Source: WLMZ01 sp037139095 | GTDB lineage: Bacteria > Actinomycetota > Acidimicrobiia > Acidimicrobiales > Ilumatobacteraceae | DNA: 43,063 nt | NCBI GenBank assembly: GCA_037139095.1 | Contig: JBAXHD010000020.1 | Coordinates: 1 to 43,063, forward strand | Direction of reading: 5' to 3' | Shown here: in pieces, positions 30,890 to 41,189 of the stretch | Numbering within the stretch: position 1 is the stretch's first letter | How the letters are laid out: each line of letters starts with the position of its first letter | The notes under the pieces: model-generated | What the model was told of the DNA's origin: nothing | Databases searched by the model: none | The model's input: only the letters and a program-made list of their open reading frames with translations | Position numbers and translations under genes: made by a program

Positions 30890-32254
30890 ATGTTGTCGAT
30901 CGTGACGCCGGATGAGATGCGAGACATCGACGCGGCTGCTACACGACACACCGCTGCGAACGTTTTTATCGAGCGAGCGGGATCTGCTGTTGCGTGGGCC
31001 GCGTTGCGAATGTTGGGCGGGTCGTATGGGCGCCGGGTCGTTGTTGTTGCTGGGCCAGGTAACAACGGTGCCGACGGCCGAGTTGCCGCACGCAAGCTCG
31101 CGTTGAAGGGTGTGCAGGTGACCGTGTTTACAGTGGCCGATTGCCCCAAGGTCTTGCCTCAGTGCGACCTCGTGATCGACGCCGCATACGGCACAGGGTT
31201 TCATGGTTTGTGGCAGGCCCCCGATCCGGGCGCAGCGCTTGTGCTCGCGGTCGACATCCCTTCGGGTGTCGATGGCCTCACTGGGGCAGCCGGCTCGGGA
31301 GTCATGCAAGCCGACCACACGGTCACCTTTGTTGCGTTGAAGCCTGGGCTGTTGTTCGAGCCGGGGGCTGCGCTGGCTGGCTCTGTCGAGGTTGTCGACA
31401 TCGGTCTGTCGGCTGAACATGTGAGAGTTCATCTGGTGCAGCAGGGCGATGTTGCTCGCTGGTGGCAGCCACGCGAAGCCGACGCACACAAGTGGAGCAC
31501 CGCTACACAGGTCATTGCCGGCAGCCCGGGAATGACTGGCGCTGCGCATTTAGCTGCGAGCGCAGCGCAGCGAAGCGGAGCCGGCATGGTTCAGCTCTCG
31601 GTGCCGGGAGCCGCGCTCAACAGTGGCGATCACGAGTACGTCCAGCGCCCCTTGGGCGGTGGCGACTGGGCACGCGAAGCGCTTGCCAGCCTCGATCGAT
31701 TTCAATCGTTGGTGATTGGCCCTGGGCTCGGCCGAAGTGAGGGCAACGTTGCTGCGCTTCGAACAGTGGTGAGCAAGTCGCTGATCCCTACGGTGATCGA
31801 TGGCGACGGTCTGTTTGCCTTGGCGTGGAGCAGCGAAGGGCCTGCTGCGGTGCTGAAAGCTCGCGAGGTGCCAACGGTGCTGACGCCTCACGATGGCGAA
31901 TTCGCGTTGCTTGCTGGTGCAAAGGTTGGGCCTGACCGAATCATGGAAGCGCGCTTGTTGGCGTTTGAACTCGGCGTGGTCGTGTTGCTCAAGGGTCCGG
32001 CGACCGTGGTGGCCGATCCCGATGGTCGCGTACTAGTGGTCACTGCCGGCGACGAGCGTTTGGCCACTGCCGGAACCGGTGATGTGCTGTCGGGCATTAT
32101 CGGCGCACTGCTTGCGCAAGGTCTCGCGGCGTTTGAGGCAGCGGCGGCGGGAGCGTGGATTCATGGTCGGGCCGGTCGTTTGGGACCTCGCCGCGGTCTG
32201 ATCGCTAGCGACTTGTTGACACTAATTCCAAAGGTTTTGGACTCGCTGCAATGA
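30890..32254 (+). CDS. nnr: Bifunctional NAD(P)H-hydrate epimerase / ADP-dependent dehydratase
   Basis: A 454-residue fusion that repairs hydrated NADH and NADPH. The N-terminal YjeF_N epimerase half (about 1-205) has GPGNNGADGRVAARKL (55-70) and the DIPSGVDG motif. The C-terminal ribokinase-like dehydratase half has TPHDGEFALL and the nucleotide-binding AGTGDVLSG at 394-402 with the catalytic Asp398. Cytoplasmic. It heads the operon; its stop overlaps alr by ATGA. The linked order nnr-alr-tsaE-tsaB-rimI-tsaD is common in Actinobacteria. Confidence 0.93.
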   Translation: MLSIVTPDEMRDIDAAATRHTAANVFIERAGSAVAWAALRMLGGSYGRRVVVVAGPGNNGADGRVAARKLALKGVQVTVFTVADCPKVLPQCDLVIDAAYGTGFHGLWQAPDPGAALVLAVDIPSGVDGLTGAAGSGVMQADHTVTFVALKPGLLFEPGAALAGSVEVVDIGLSAEHVRVHLVQQGDVARWWQPREADAHKWSTATQVIAGSPGMTGAAHLAASAAQRSGAGMVQLSVPGAALNSGDHEYVQRPLGGGDWAREALASLDRFQSLVIGPGLGRSEGNVAALRTVVSKSLIPTVIDGDGLFALAWSSEGPAAVLKAREVPTVLTPHDGEFALLAGAKVGPDRIMEARLLAFELGVVVLLKGPATVVADPDGRVLVVTAGDERLATAGTGDVLSGIIGALLAQGLAAFEAAAAGAWIHGRAGRLGPRRGLIASDLLTLIPKVLDSLQ

Positions 32255-33375
32255 GGTGGGCATGGGCCGAGGTGAACCTCGATTCCGTCGCGCACAACGT
32301 TCGGCTGATACGTGAGGTCGTCGCGCCGTCGGCGGTATGGGCTGTCGTGAAGGCCGATGCCTATGGCCACGGTGCAGTGCCGGTGGCTCGCGCTGCGCTT
32401 GGTGCGGGTGCAGAGGGACTGTGTGTGGCGCTGGTGTCCGAAGGTGTCGAACTTCGCGCTGCTGGACTCACGGCTCCAATCTTGATCTTGAGCCAGTCAC
32501 CTGTGGAAGAGCTCGATCTTGTGGTCTCACATCAGCTCACGCCCACTGTGTATTGCCTTGAGTCGATCGAGGCGCTGGCCCAAGCTGCAACCAGAGCGGG
32601 GCAAGCTGAGTATCCGGTGCACCTGAAGGTCGATACCGGGATGCACCGAGTGGGTGCGGCGCCCGAGCATGCCGTCGAACTCGCCAATGCAATCGCAGCA
32701 CACCCGCAGCTTGAACTGCAGGGAGTGTTCACCCACTTGGCCGTGGCAGATGAGCCTGATGCGCCATCAAATAGTCGTCAGCTAGCGCTGTTCGACAGCG
32801 TGGTCGACAAGCTCGTCGCTTCCGGCCACGAACCAGCGCTGATTCATGTGGCCAACTCGGCGGGGGCACTTGGCATTGCCGAGTCCCACCGCGGTTTAGT
32901 GCGACTTGGAATTGCGATGTACGGCGCTGAGCCGGGCCCGGGGGTGGCAGCGCTGTGCGCGGATTTGCGGCCAGCATTGTCGTTGCGCGCGAAGGTGAGT
33001 TTCGTGAAGCGGGTGGCTGCTGGCGAGGGCATCAGCTATGGCCTCCGCCATGTATTTGCAGATGCAACAACTGTTGCCACAGTGCCTCTCGGCTATGCCG
33101 ACGGCGTTCCCCGCCGTTTGTTTGATGTCGGCGGGGAGGTGTTGATCGGCGGTGTTCGGCGCCCAATCGTTGGCGTGGTGACGATGGACCAGCTCATGGT
33201 TGATTGCGGCAACGACGTGGTCTCGGTGGGAGACGAAGTTGTGTTGATTGGTAGTCAGACTCATGGTTCGCGGGCCGACGAGATCAGGGCTGAGGAGTGG
33301 GCTGCTCGGCTTGGCACAATTGCCTACGAAATTCTGTGTGGCATTAGCCAGCGGATCGAACGTCACTACCCATGA
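32251..33375 (+). CDS. alr: Alanine racemase
   Basis: A 374-residue PLP enzyme that makes D-alanine for peptidoglycan. The PLP lysine is Lys34 in AVVKADAYGHG; the second catalytic base is Tyr263 in GISYG; VDTGMHRVG and TMDQLMVDCG are further family motifs. It starts at an ATG overlapping nnr by 4 nt. There is no signal peptide. tsaE begins 25 bp downstream. Confidence 0.95.
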   Translation: MRWAWAEVNLDSVAHNVRLIREVVAPSAVWAVVKADAYGHGAVPVARAALGAGAEGLCVALVSEGVELRAAGLTAPILILSQSPVEELDLVVSHQLTPTVYCLESIEALAQAATRAGQAEYPVHLKVDTGMHRVGAAPEHAVELANAIAAHPQLELQGVFTHLAVADEPDAPSNSRQLALFDSVVDKLVASGHEPALIHVANSAGALGIAESHRGLVRLGIAMYGAEPGPGVAALCADLRPALSLRAKVSFVKRVAAGEGISYGLRHVFADATTVATVPLGYADGVPRRLFDVGGEVLIGGVRRPIVGVVTMDQLMVDCGNDVVSVGDEVVLIGSQTHGSRADEIRAEEWAARLGTIAYEILCGISQRIERHYP

Positions 33376-33400
33376 ACTCCCTCGCGATGGCTGCACCCCA

Positions 33401-33901
33401 ATGATCGAATTGGTTTCTCACTCTGCTGAACAAACGCGGGCTATCGCCGCGGGTGTAGCCACGCTGTCGCGTGCCGGAGACCTCATTGTGTTGGCGGGTC
33501 AGATGGGAGCCGGCAAGACGGCATTCGCCCAAGGTTTCGCTCGCCAACTCGGTATTCACGAACCCGTCACATCGCCCACGTACACGTTGGTACACAGCTA
33601 CACCGGCGCCTCAACCACGCTGCATCACGCTGATCTCTATCGTCTCGAGCACACCGCCGAAGTCGACGATCTGGCGTTTGGTGAATTGCTTGAAGACGAC
33701 GCCATTGTGTTGGTCGAGTGGGGCGACGTGGTCGATCTTGGACCACATCTACGCATTGAACTTCGGCTCGTCGACGACGCCCCCGATGGGTCAGATGCAG
33801 ATGCTGACCAACGCGAGATCTGCATCACTTCGAGCGATAAGCGATGGGCCCCACGTTGGGAACACCTCGAGGCCGCAGTCGAGGAATGGACCGTGTCGTG
33901 A
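33401..33901 (+). CDS. tsaE: tRNA t6A biosynthesis ATPase TsaE
   Basis: A 166-residue TsaE: P-loop GQMGAGKT (33-40), followed by TSPTYTLVHSY and the closing LVEWGD motif. It supports TsaB-TsaD in making threonylcarbamoyladenosine at position 37 of ANN-decoding tRNAs. ATG 33401 is taken; earlier codons in the frame lie within alr. The last 30 residues are acidic then divergent. Its stop overlaps the tsaB GTG. Confidence 0.92.
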   Translation: MIELVSHSAEQTRAIAAGVATLSRAGDLIVLAGQMGAGKTAFAQGFARQLGIHEPVTSPTYTLVHSYTGASTTLHHADLYRLEHTAEVDDLAFGELLEDDAIVLVEWGDVVDLGPHLRIELRLVDDAPDGSDADADQREICITSSDKRWAPRWEHLEAAVEEWTVS

Positions 33902-34590
33902 TCACTCTCGGGATCGAAACAGCGACTCAGGTTGTCAGCGTTGCGCTCGGCGGAGACGATGGCGTTATTGGCCTCGTCGAGATCATGCAAGGTCGCCGTC
34001 ACGCTGAGGTGCTCGCTCCGGCCATCGAGTTCGTTTGCCGCCAGGCTGGCGTTGCCATCTCCCAGATTGGCGCCGTGGGCGTAGATATTGGTCCGGGGCT
34101 GTTCACCGGCATGCGCGTGGGAATTGCTACTGCCAAGACGATGGCCCAAGCTCTCGATGTGCCACTCGTGGGTATCTCGTCGCTCGACCTGTTGGCGTTT
34201 CCGCTGCGGCACACCTCGAAGGTCATCGCCAGTCTCATCGACGCTCGCAAGGGCGAAGTGTTTTATGCCTTCTACCTTCCCTCGCCCGGTGGGGTGCAAC
34301 GGGTGAGTGAGCCGATCGCATGCAGCATCGAAGATTTCAACGCCGACGTGATGGCGCGTGGGCAAAACGTTCTCGCCGTTGGCGACGGAGCTCATCGGTA
34401 TAACGATCAACTTGATGCCTCGATTGAGGTTGCCGACCTCGCCCATCCGTCGGCGGCGCCGCTTGTTCACTTGGCCAGAGCCCGCGCGCTGCGCGCCGAT
34501 GTTGGGCAAGCGGGTGCAGCCAACCTCGACTCGGTGCAGCCGATGTATCTGCGTGCCCCCGATGCTCAGATCAACTGGACAACCCGATGA
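33898..34590 (+). CDS. tsaB: tRNA t6A biosynthesis protein TsaB
   Basis: A 230-residue TsaB, an ASKHA-fold partner of TsaD without its metal site. The start MITLGIETATQVVSVALGG and the IGVDIGPGLFTGMRVGIATAK-like segment (VDIGPGLFTGMRVGIA) are characteristic. GTG 33898 overlaps the tsaE stop as GTGA and gives the family N-terminus; ATG 33886 would add four residues but its purine tract is too close. Overlaps rimI by ATGA. Confidence 0.91.
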   Translation: MITLGIETATQVVSVALGGDDGVIGLVEIMQGRRHAEVLAPAIEFVCRQAGVAISQIGAVGVDIGPGLFTGMRVGIATAKTMAQALDVPLVGISSLDLLAFPLRHTSKVIASLIDARKGEVFYAFYLPSPGGVQRVSEPIACSIEDFNADVMARGQNVLAVGDGAHRYNDQLDASIEVADLAHPSAAPLVHLARARALRADVGQAGAANLDSVQPMYLRAPDAQINWTTR

Positions 34591-35147
34591 GCGTGCTGTC
34601 GCGCCTGTTGCACCGAGACGTTCCGGCACGCGGTCTTGAGATCTTGCCGATGCGTCGCCGCGACTTCACCGCGATTCAGGTGATTGAGCATCAGGTGTAT
34701 CCGCAACCGTGGTCGATCAACGTTTTCCTGAACGAGATCGAGCTCGCCAAGCACGGCCAGCGCTATTACACAGTGGGTTACCGTGGCGGCGAACTGATGG
34801 GGTACGCCGGAATGATGTTGGTGCTCGAAGACGCTCACATCACCAACATCGCTACCGATCCCAAACGGCAACGCAGCGGTGTGGCTCGCCACCTGCTTGC
34901 AGACCTTGCCTGGGAAGCGCGCGGCAGAGGTTGCACCGGCCTCACTCTTGAGGTGCGTATGAGCAATGACGCGGCGCAGGGGTTGTATCGCCTCTTTGGA
35001 TTTGAGCCTGCCGGGATTCGTCCGAGGTATTACGAGAACTCCGATGACGCAATCGTGATGTGGTGTCACAACATCGATACGCCCGAGTACGCGGCGCGGC
35101 TCCGCCTGCTGTGTCCCGATGTGGCCGAGATACGAGGACAGTCATGA
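34587..35147 (+). CDS. rimI: Ribosomal-protein-alanine N-acetyltransferase RimI
   Basis: A 186-residue GNAT protein. The acetyl-CoA loop is RQRSGVARHLL (94-104), preceded by ITNIATDP, and the catalytic region has EVRMSNDAAQGLYRLFGFE (122-140). RimI acetylates the N-terminus of S18 in E. coli and other proteins in Actinobacteria. It has about 18 extra residues at the N-terminus and 25 at the C-terminus compared with E. coli. Overlaps both neighbours by ATGA. Confidence 0.9.
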   Translation: MSVLSRLLHRDVPARGLEILPMRRRDFTAIQVIEHQVYPQPWSINVFLNEIELAKHGQRYYTVGYRGGELMGYAGMMLVLEDAHITNIATDPKRQRSGVARHLLADLAWEARGRGCTGLTLEVRMSNDAAQGLYRLFGFEPAGIRPRYYENSDDAIVMWCHNIDTPEYAARLRLLCPDVAEIRGQS

Positions 35148-36169
35148 ACGTCGACGATTCAACAGTGGTCTTGGGTCTTGAGACGAGTTGCGACGAGACC
35201 GCGGCCGCGGTGGTGATGGGCGGCAGTGATGTGCTGAGCAGCGTCATCAATACTTCGATCGAGCAGCACGTTCCGTTCGGCGGCGTCGTTCCCGAAATCG
35301 CGAGCCGCGCCCATGTTGAGTTGATTGCTCCGGTCATCGCCCAGGCCATCGAGGAGTCGGGCGTTGCCGATACCCGCATTGACGCGGTTGCCGCAACGGT
35401 TGGCCCGGGTCTGATCGGGGCCCTGCTGGTCGGGGTCGCAGCCGCGAAAGCGTTGGCGTTGGTGTATGACGTGCCGTTCGTTGGTGTGAACCACCTCGAG
35501 GCACACCTCTACGCCGGGCTGCTCGAAGATCCGTCGCTCGAGTTGCCGCTTGTGGTGTTGCTCGTTTCGGGTGGGCACACGATGCTGATCGAGATGACCG
35601 CGCACGGTCAGTACCGGTTGCTCGGCGAGACCATCGACGACGCTGCTGGCGAAGCGTTCGACAAGGTCGCTCGTTTTATGGGTCTCGGCTATCCCGGTGG
35701 GCCAGCAATCGATCGAGAAGCGCAGTACGGCGATCCAACGGCCGTGGCGTTTCCGCGAGCTATTCCTGACTCGCTCAACTTCAGCTTCAGCGGTCTGAAG
35801 ACCGCTGTCATGAATCATGTGCGTAAGCACCCCGATTCGGTTACCGCCGACATCGCCGCCTCGTTCCAGATGGCCGTGGTCGACTCGCTTGTTGCCAAAG
35901 CTCGCCGCGCGGCTCGTGAGGTAGGGGCCAAGGGCCTGGTGCTCGGTGGCGGTGTTGCCGCTAACTCGTTACTACGTCAGCGTTGGGCAACCGCCTGCCA
36001 CGAAGACGGCATTCAGGCGTTTGTGCCGAGTCGGGCAATGTGCACCGACAATGCGGCGATGATCGCGGCCGCTGGTTGGTACCGCCTCAAGAGCGATGGG
36101 CCCACGTCGCTCGACTGCGGTGCTTATCCGGGCCTGCGGTTACCGCTGGTACAGTCGTATACCCCATGA
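35144..36169 (+). CDS. tsaD: tRNA N6-adenosine threonylcarbamoyltransferase TsaD
   Basis: A 341-residue TsaD. The metal ligands are His117 and His121 in VNHLEAHLYAG, with the ATP-fold motifs GLETSCDETAAAVV (11-24), LLVSGGHTML and LGGGVAANSLLR, and a late Asp in MCTDNAAM. It transfers threonylcarbamoyl to A37 of tRNA. The ATG overlaps the rimI stop by 4 nt; the frame is open upstream but inside rimI. Overlaps the next gene by ATGA. Confidence 0.95.
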   Translation: MNVDDSTVVLGLETSCDETAAAVVMGGSDVLSSVINTSIEQHVPFGGVVPEIASRAHVELIAPVIAQAIEESGVADTRIDAVAATVGPGLIGALLVGVAAAKALALVYDVPFVGVNHLEAHLYAGLLEDPSLELPLVVLLVSGGHTMLIEMTAHGQYRLLGETIDDAAGEAFDKVARFMGLGYPGGPAIDREAQYGDPTAVAFPRAIPDSLNFSFSGLKTAVMNHVRKHPDSVTADIAASFQMAVVDSLVAKARRAAREVGAKGLVLGGGVAANSLLRQRWATACHEDGIQAFVPSRAMCTDNAAMIAAAGWYRLKSDGPTSLDCGAYPGLRLPLVQSYTP

Positions 36170-37263
36170 GTCGACTTGCCGCGTACATCGTCACAGCACC
36201 TGGTCTCGAGCAGGTCACTGCAGCAGAGATGGCTCGTCTCGACCTGAAGGTGGTCGACCTTGGGGTCGGCGGACTCACTGCCTCGATCACTTGGTCGCAG
36301 TTGATGCTGGCTCACTTGCATCTGCGCACCGCTACCAGAATCTTGATCCGCATTGGTCGATTCGAAGCCAGTGGTTTCGGCGACCTGCAGGCCGGCCTCA
36401 AAGAGATCCCGTTCCATGAATGGCTTCCCAAGCGTTGCGCGCTCAACATCAGTGTCTCGGCATCAGCGTCTCGCTTGAACCACACTGGCGCCATCGAAGA
36501 GCGAGTGCGTGCCGTGGTGCGTCGCTCGTATGACCCTGCCTACGAGTACGAAGGTGGCGTGCACACGTTGCACGTTCGGATGTCGCGCAACATTTGTACG
36601 GTCAGCATCGATGCCACTGGCAATCCGCTGTATCAGCGTGGGTGGCGCACCGAATCGGGTCCGGCACCTATTCGTGAGACCTTGGCTGCGGCGCTGTTGC
36701 AATGGAGTGGGGCGTCAACTCATAAAGGTGTGCTCACCGATCCGTGTTGTGGCGCTGGCACCATCATGATTGAGGCTGCGCAGATGGCTCGCCGCATGCC
36801 GGCCGGCCGTAACCGTTCGTTTGCCTTCGAGAACTGGATGCCGGTAGACCCGGCGCAGTGGGCGAAATTGCTTGCGGCCTCCGACGCCGACGTGCGTGGT
36901 CCATTGAAGAAGAAGTATGTGGCCCGCGATCTCAAGGGCGACATGATTGCCAAGGCTCAGGCCAACGCCGAACGCGCCGGTGTGCTCGACGACATCGTGT
37001 TCGAGGTTGGCGACGCAACCAAGCTCTTCAACGGTCCAACAGGTGGTGCCGGCCTTGCTGTGGTGACGAATCCTCCATACGGCGAGCGCCTCAGCGCTGC
37101 CAACCAACGTGCTCTCTATCTCGAGCTGGGTAAGGCCGAACGGCTCGCTGTGGTTGCGCCAACCTCGAGTCTTGCGTCGTTCAAGCGTGAGTTCGACGAC
37201 ACCCTCGCCACCAGCAATGGTGGCCTTGCTGTGCAGTTCGCGCGGGTAGCGTTTTCGGGGTGA
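36166..37263 (+). CDS. THUMP-domain class I RNA methyltransferase (RlmL/YpsC-like)
   Basis: A 365-residue protein. The N-terminal half has a ferredoxin-like and THUMP region (about 1-160) ending in DATGNPLYQRGWR, which is characteristic of guanine-N2 rRNA methyltransferases of the RlmL/YpsC group. The catalytic half has DPCCGAGTIMIEAAQ (192-206) for SAM and NPPYGER (302-308) for the target base. It likely makes m2G in 23S rRNA; the exact position cannot be read from sequence, so no symbol is given. It starts in overlap with tsaD and ends in overlap with dus. Confidence 0.88.
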   Translation: MSRLAAYIVTAPGLEQVTAAEMARLDLKVVDLGVGGLTASITWSQLMLAHLHLRTATRILIRIGRFEASGFGDLQAGLKEIPFHEWLPKRCALNISVSASASRLNHTGAIEERVRAVVRRSYDPAYEYEGGVHTLHVRMSRNICTVSIDATGNPLYQRGWRTESGPAPIRETLAAALLQWSGASTHKGVLTDPCCGAGTIMIEAAQMARRMPAGRNRSFAFENWMPVDPAQWAKLLAASDADVRGPLKKKYVARDLKGDMIAKAQANAERAGVLDDIVFEVGDATKLFNGPTGGAGLAVVTNPPYGERLSAANQRALYLELGKAERLAVVAPTSSLASFKREFDDTLATSNGGLAVQFARVAFSG

Positions 37264-38390
37264 AACCGCTGCAGCTAGGCCCCTACGAGGTCTGGCCACC
37301 CGTTGTGCTCGCACCGATGGCTGGTGTCACCAACGCGCCGTTCCGCACGATGTGTCGACGTTTCGCACCCGATCTCATCTATGTCAACGAAATGGTGATG
37401 GCCACCGCTCTCGTTCATGGCAATGCCAAGACAGCGCGCATGGCTACTTTCGGTGCCAACGAGTCGCCGCGCAGCCTGCAGATCTATGGCAGTGATCCGG
37501 CCATCATTGGCGAGGCTGTACGCCTGCTGTGCTCGCAAGATCGCGTCGATCACATTGATCTCAACTTCGGTTGCCCAGCGCAAAAGGTCACCCGACGCGG
37601 TGGCGGAGCCGCAGTACCGGTGAAACCAAATCTGTTGCGCGCCATCTTGCGTGCAGTGGTCACTGGCGCCTCGCCCTATGGCATTCCGGTCACTGCCAAG
37701 TTCCGCATGGGCATCCACGACGAACTGCTCACGTTTATCCGCACTGGCCAGATCGCCGAAGAAGAAGGCGTGGCCGCCATCGCGTTGCACGCGCGCACCG
37801 CTCAACAGCACTACGCCGGCACCGCCAATTGGGATGCCATTGCCGAACTCAAGGCGGCAGTCACCGAAATTCCAGTGCTTGGCAACGGTGATATTTGGGA
37901 AGCCGCAGACGCGCTCAAGATGGTCGAGCACACGAACTGCGACGGCGTGGTTATTGGTCGCGGTTGCCTCGGTCGGCCGTGGTTGTTTGGTCATCTCGTG
38001 GCTGCATTTAACGGCGAGCCCGTTCCCGAATCGCCACCGCTTGGCTTCGTTGGCCAGCAGATGGCCGATCACTGCCGACTCCTGGCAGATCATCTTGGTG
38101 AAGACCATGCGGTGCGCGACTTCCGCAAGCACACCTCGTGGTACCTCACTGGTTACCCAGTGGGTGGCGAGGCGCGTGGCAATTTCAGCAAGATCAATTC
38201 GCTGGCCGAACTCGATCACCTCATTGCAGCGCTCGACCCCACCTTGGTGGTTGTTCCTGGCGGCGAGCGCATCCGGCGCGGCCACACCAATGGACCCATT
38301 CGCGTGGTCCTGCCCGATGGGTATCTCGACGACCTCAACGACGCGACCCCGCCCGATGACGGTCATGTGATGGCGCTCAGCGGCGGATGA
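37260..38390 (+). CDS. dus: tRNA-dihydrouridine synthase
   Basis: A 376-residue FMN enzyme that reduces uridines of the tRNA D-loop. It has APMAGVTNAPFR (18-29), the catalytic Cys105 in LNFGCPAQKV, HARTAQQHYAG, the FMN phosphate part IGRGCLGRPWLF and a helical C-terminal tRNA-binding domain. The pattern is nearest the DusB group common in Gram-positives. The start is GTG 37260 in GTGA overlap with the preceding stop. Overlaps maf by ATGA. Confidence 0.93.
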   Translation: MKPLQLGPYEVWPPVVLAPMAGVTNAPFRTMCRRFAPDLIYVNEMVMATALVHGNAKTARMATFGANESPRSLQIYGSDPAIIGEAVRLLCSQDRVDHIDLNFGCPAQKVTRRGGGAAVPVKPNLLRAILRAVVTGASPYGIPVTAKFRMGIHDELLTFIRTGQIAEEEGVAAIALHARTAQQHYAGTANWDAIAELKAAVTEIPVLGNGDIWEAADALKMVEHTNCDGVVIGRGCLGRPWLFGHLVAAFNGEPVPESPPLGFVGQQMADHCRLLADHLGEDHAVRDFRKHTSWYLTGYPVGGEARGNFSKINSLAELDHLIAALDPTLVVVPGGERIRRGHTNGPIRVVLPDGYLDDLNDATPPDDGHVMALSGG

Positions 38391-38980
38391 GTAGCGATTT
38401 GATACGGGTTGTGCTGGCATCGGCTTCGCCGCGCCGCAGGGAGTTGCTCGCCCAAATCGGCATGTCATTCGAGGTCATGCCCACCGACATCGATGAGACC
38501 GAGCATCCGGGCGAAGATCCGGTGTCGTATGTGCGCCGGCTGGCCATCGAGAAGGCCTGCGCTGCGGTGCTCGACGATGACGTCGTTGTGATTGCTGCTG
38601 ACACCACGGTTGATCTCGACGGAATGATCCTGGCCAAGCCGGCCGACGACGCCGACGCGATGCGCATGCTTGGGCTGCTGGCCGGACGAACCCATCAGGT
38701 GCACACCGGCGTGGCCATTCGCTATCAGGGTCGCGTGGCCGCCGAGGTGAACACGTCGTTGGTCACCATGAAGGCCAGCGACGACGAATGGCTGCGTTGG
38801 TATGTGGCAACCGGCGAGCCTCACGGCAAGGCCGGGGCGTACGGCATTCAGGGTGCCGCAGCGGTACTTGTCGATTCTGTGCAGGGAAGTGTGACCAACG
38901 TGATCGGGCTGCCCTTGAACTTGCTCGAGCAGTTGCTCTTCGAGGTGGGTGTTTCGCTGCTGCGGTTGCTAACGCCGTAG
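38387..38980 (+). CDS. maf: Maf-family nucleoside triphosphate pyrophosphatase
   Basis: A 197-residue Maf protein that hydrolyses non-canonical or modified dNTP/NTP to the monophosphate. Motifs: LASASPRRRELL (10-21), AADTTVDLDG, and GKAGAYGIQGAAAVLVD. It is the last gene of the nnr operon. The groES promoter overlaps its last codons. No terminator separates the two transcripts. Confidence 0.93.
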   Translation: MSSDLIRVVLASASPRRRELLAQIGMSFEVMPTDIDETEHPGEDPVSYVRRLAIEKACAAVLDDDVVVIAADTTVDLDGMILAKPADDADAMRMLGLLAGRTHQVHTGVAIRYQGRVAAEVNTSLVTMKASDDEWLRWYVATGEPHGKAGAYGIQGAAAVLVDSVQGSVTNVIGLPLNLLEQLLFEVGVSLLRLLTP

Positions 38981-38995
38981 TTAAGGCCCTACCAT
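38966..38995 (+). promoter_or_regulatory. groESL promoter
   Basis: TTGCTA (38966-38971) and TACCAT (38990-38995) with an 18-bp spacer. The -10 box abuts the CIRCE operator, which would cover the transcription start. The -35 lies within the 3' end of maf. Confidence 0.55.
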
Positions 38996-39021
38996 TAGCA
39001 CTCGCACTCGTCGAGTGCTAA
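38995..39021 (+). promoter_or_regulatory. CIRCE operator (HrcA binding site)
   Basis: TTAGCACTC-N9-GAGTGCTAA, a perfect match to the consensus inverted repeat with nine-base spacing. By established knowledge HrcA binds it and represses chaperonin genes until heat shock draws GroEL away. It lies 70 bp before groES. Confidence 0.96.
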
Positions 39022-39091
39022 TGCCCGTGCGGCAGCCGCCACACTCGGCTCTGCCAGACAACACGTCTCAACAAACCTGGAGCGTTCTCTC

Positions 39092-39385
39092 ATGAATCTC
39101 AAGCCGCTGGACGACCGCATTGTGGTCAAGCCCAACGAAGCCGAGCTCACCACAGCATCGGGCCTCGTTATCCCCGACACCGCCAAGGAAAAGCCACAGC
39201 AGGGCACCGTGCTCGCTGTTGGACCTGGCCGCTGGAGCGACGACAAGGGTGCACACGCTGCACTCGACGTCAAAGTCGGCGACACCGTTCTGTACAGCAA
39301 GTACGGCGGAACAGAAGTCACGCTCGAAGGTGTGGATTACCTCATCCTCACCAGCCGTGACGTCCTCGCAATCGTCGGTAAGTGA
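39092..39385 (+). CDS. groES: Co-chaperonin GroES (Cpn10)
   Basis: A 97-residue GroES of normal size: KPLDDRIVVKPNEAE, the mobile loop TTASGLVIPDTAKEKPQQG that touches GroEL, and the C-terminal LILTSRDVLAIV. It caps the GroEL ring. GGAG is 9 nt before the ATG. groEL follows 12 bp later. Confidence 0.96.
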   Translation: MNLKPLDDRIVVKPNEAELTTASGLVIPDTAKEKPQQGTVLAVGPGRWSDDKGAHAALDVKVGDTVLYSKYGGTEVTLEGVDYLILTSRDVLAIVGK

Positions 39386-39397
39386 GGCACTAGCCCC

Positions 39398-41050
<1,653 letters not shown>

Positions 41051-41112
41051 CCACTTCGGTGGGAAGTGATTTGGGTTTCGTCGACAGATGTTGACGGAGG
41101 CCCCCCAACGAG

Positions 41113-41142
41113 AACGGCCCCGAGCTTTGGCTCGGGGCCGTT
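41113..41142 (+). terminator. Intrinsic terminator after groEL
   Basis: AACGGCCCCGAGC and GCTCGGGGCCGTT form a perfect 13-bp stem with a TTTG loop, 62 bp after the groEL stop. The following T-run is short (TTTGCGTT counts in part with the stem). Confidence 0.85.
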
Positions 41143-41176
41143 TGCGTTGGCGCTCATAACCGCGACGAGTCACCGG

Positions 41177-41182
41177 TAGCTT
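41177..41182 (+). promoter_or_regulatory. Candidate -10 box of the four-helix membrane protein gene (leaderless)
   Basis: TAGCTT is followed by 7 nt and the ATG at 41190. No Shine-Dalgarno sequence lies between. Confidence 0.45.
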
Positions 41183-41189
41183 GTGAGCC

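Noticed and set aside
37275..38468. A 397-codon minus-strand frame opposite dus and maf
   Set aside because: Long only because of codon bias on the other strand; both plus-strand genes have complete catalytic motifs across the same region.
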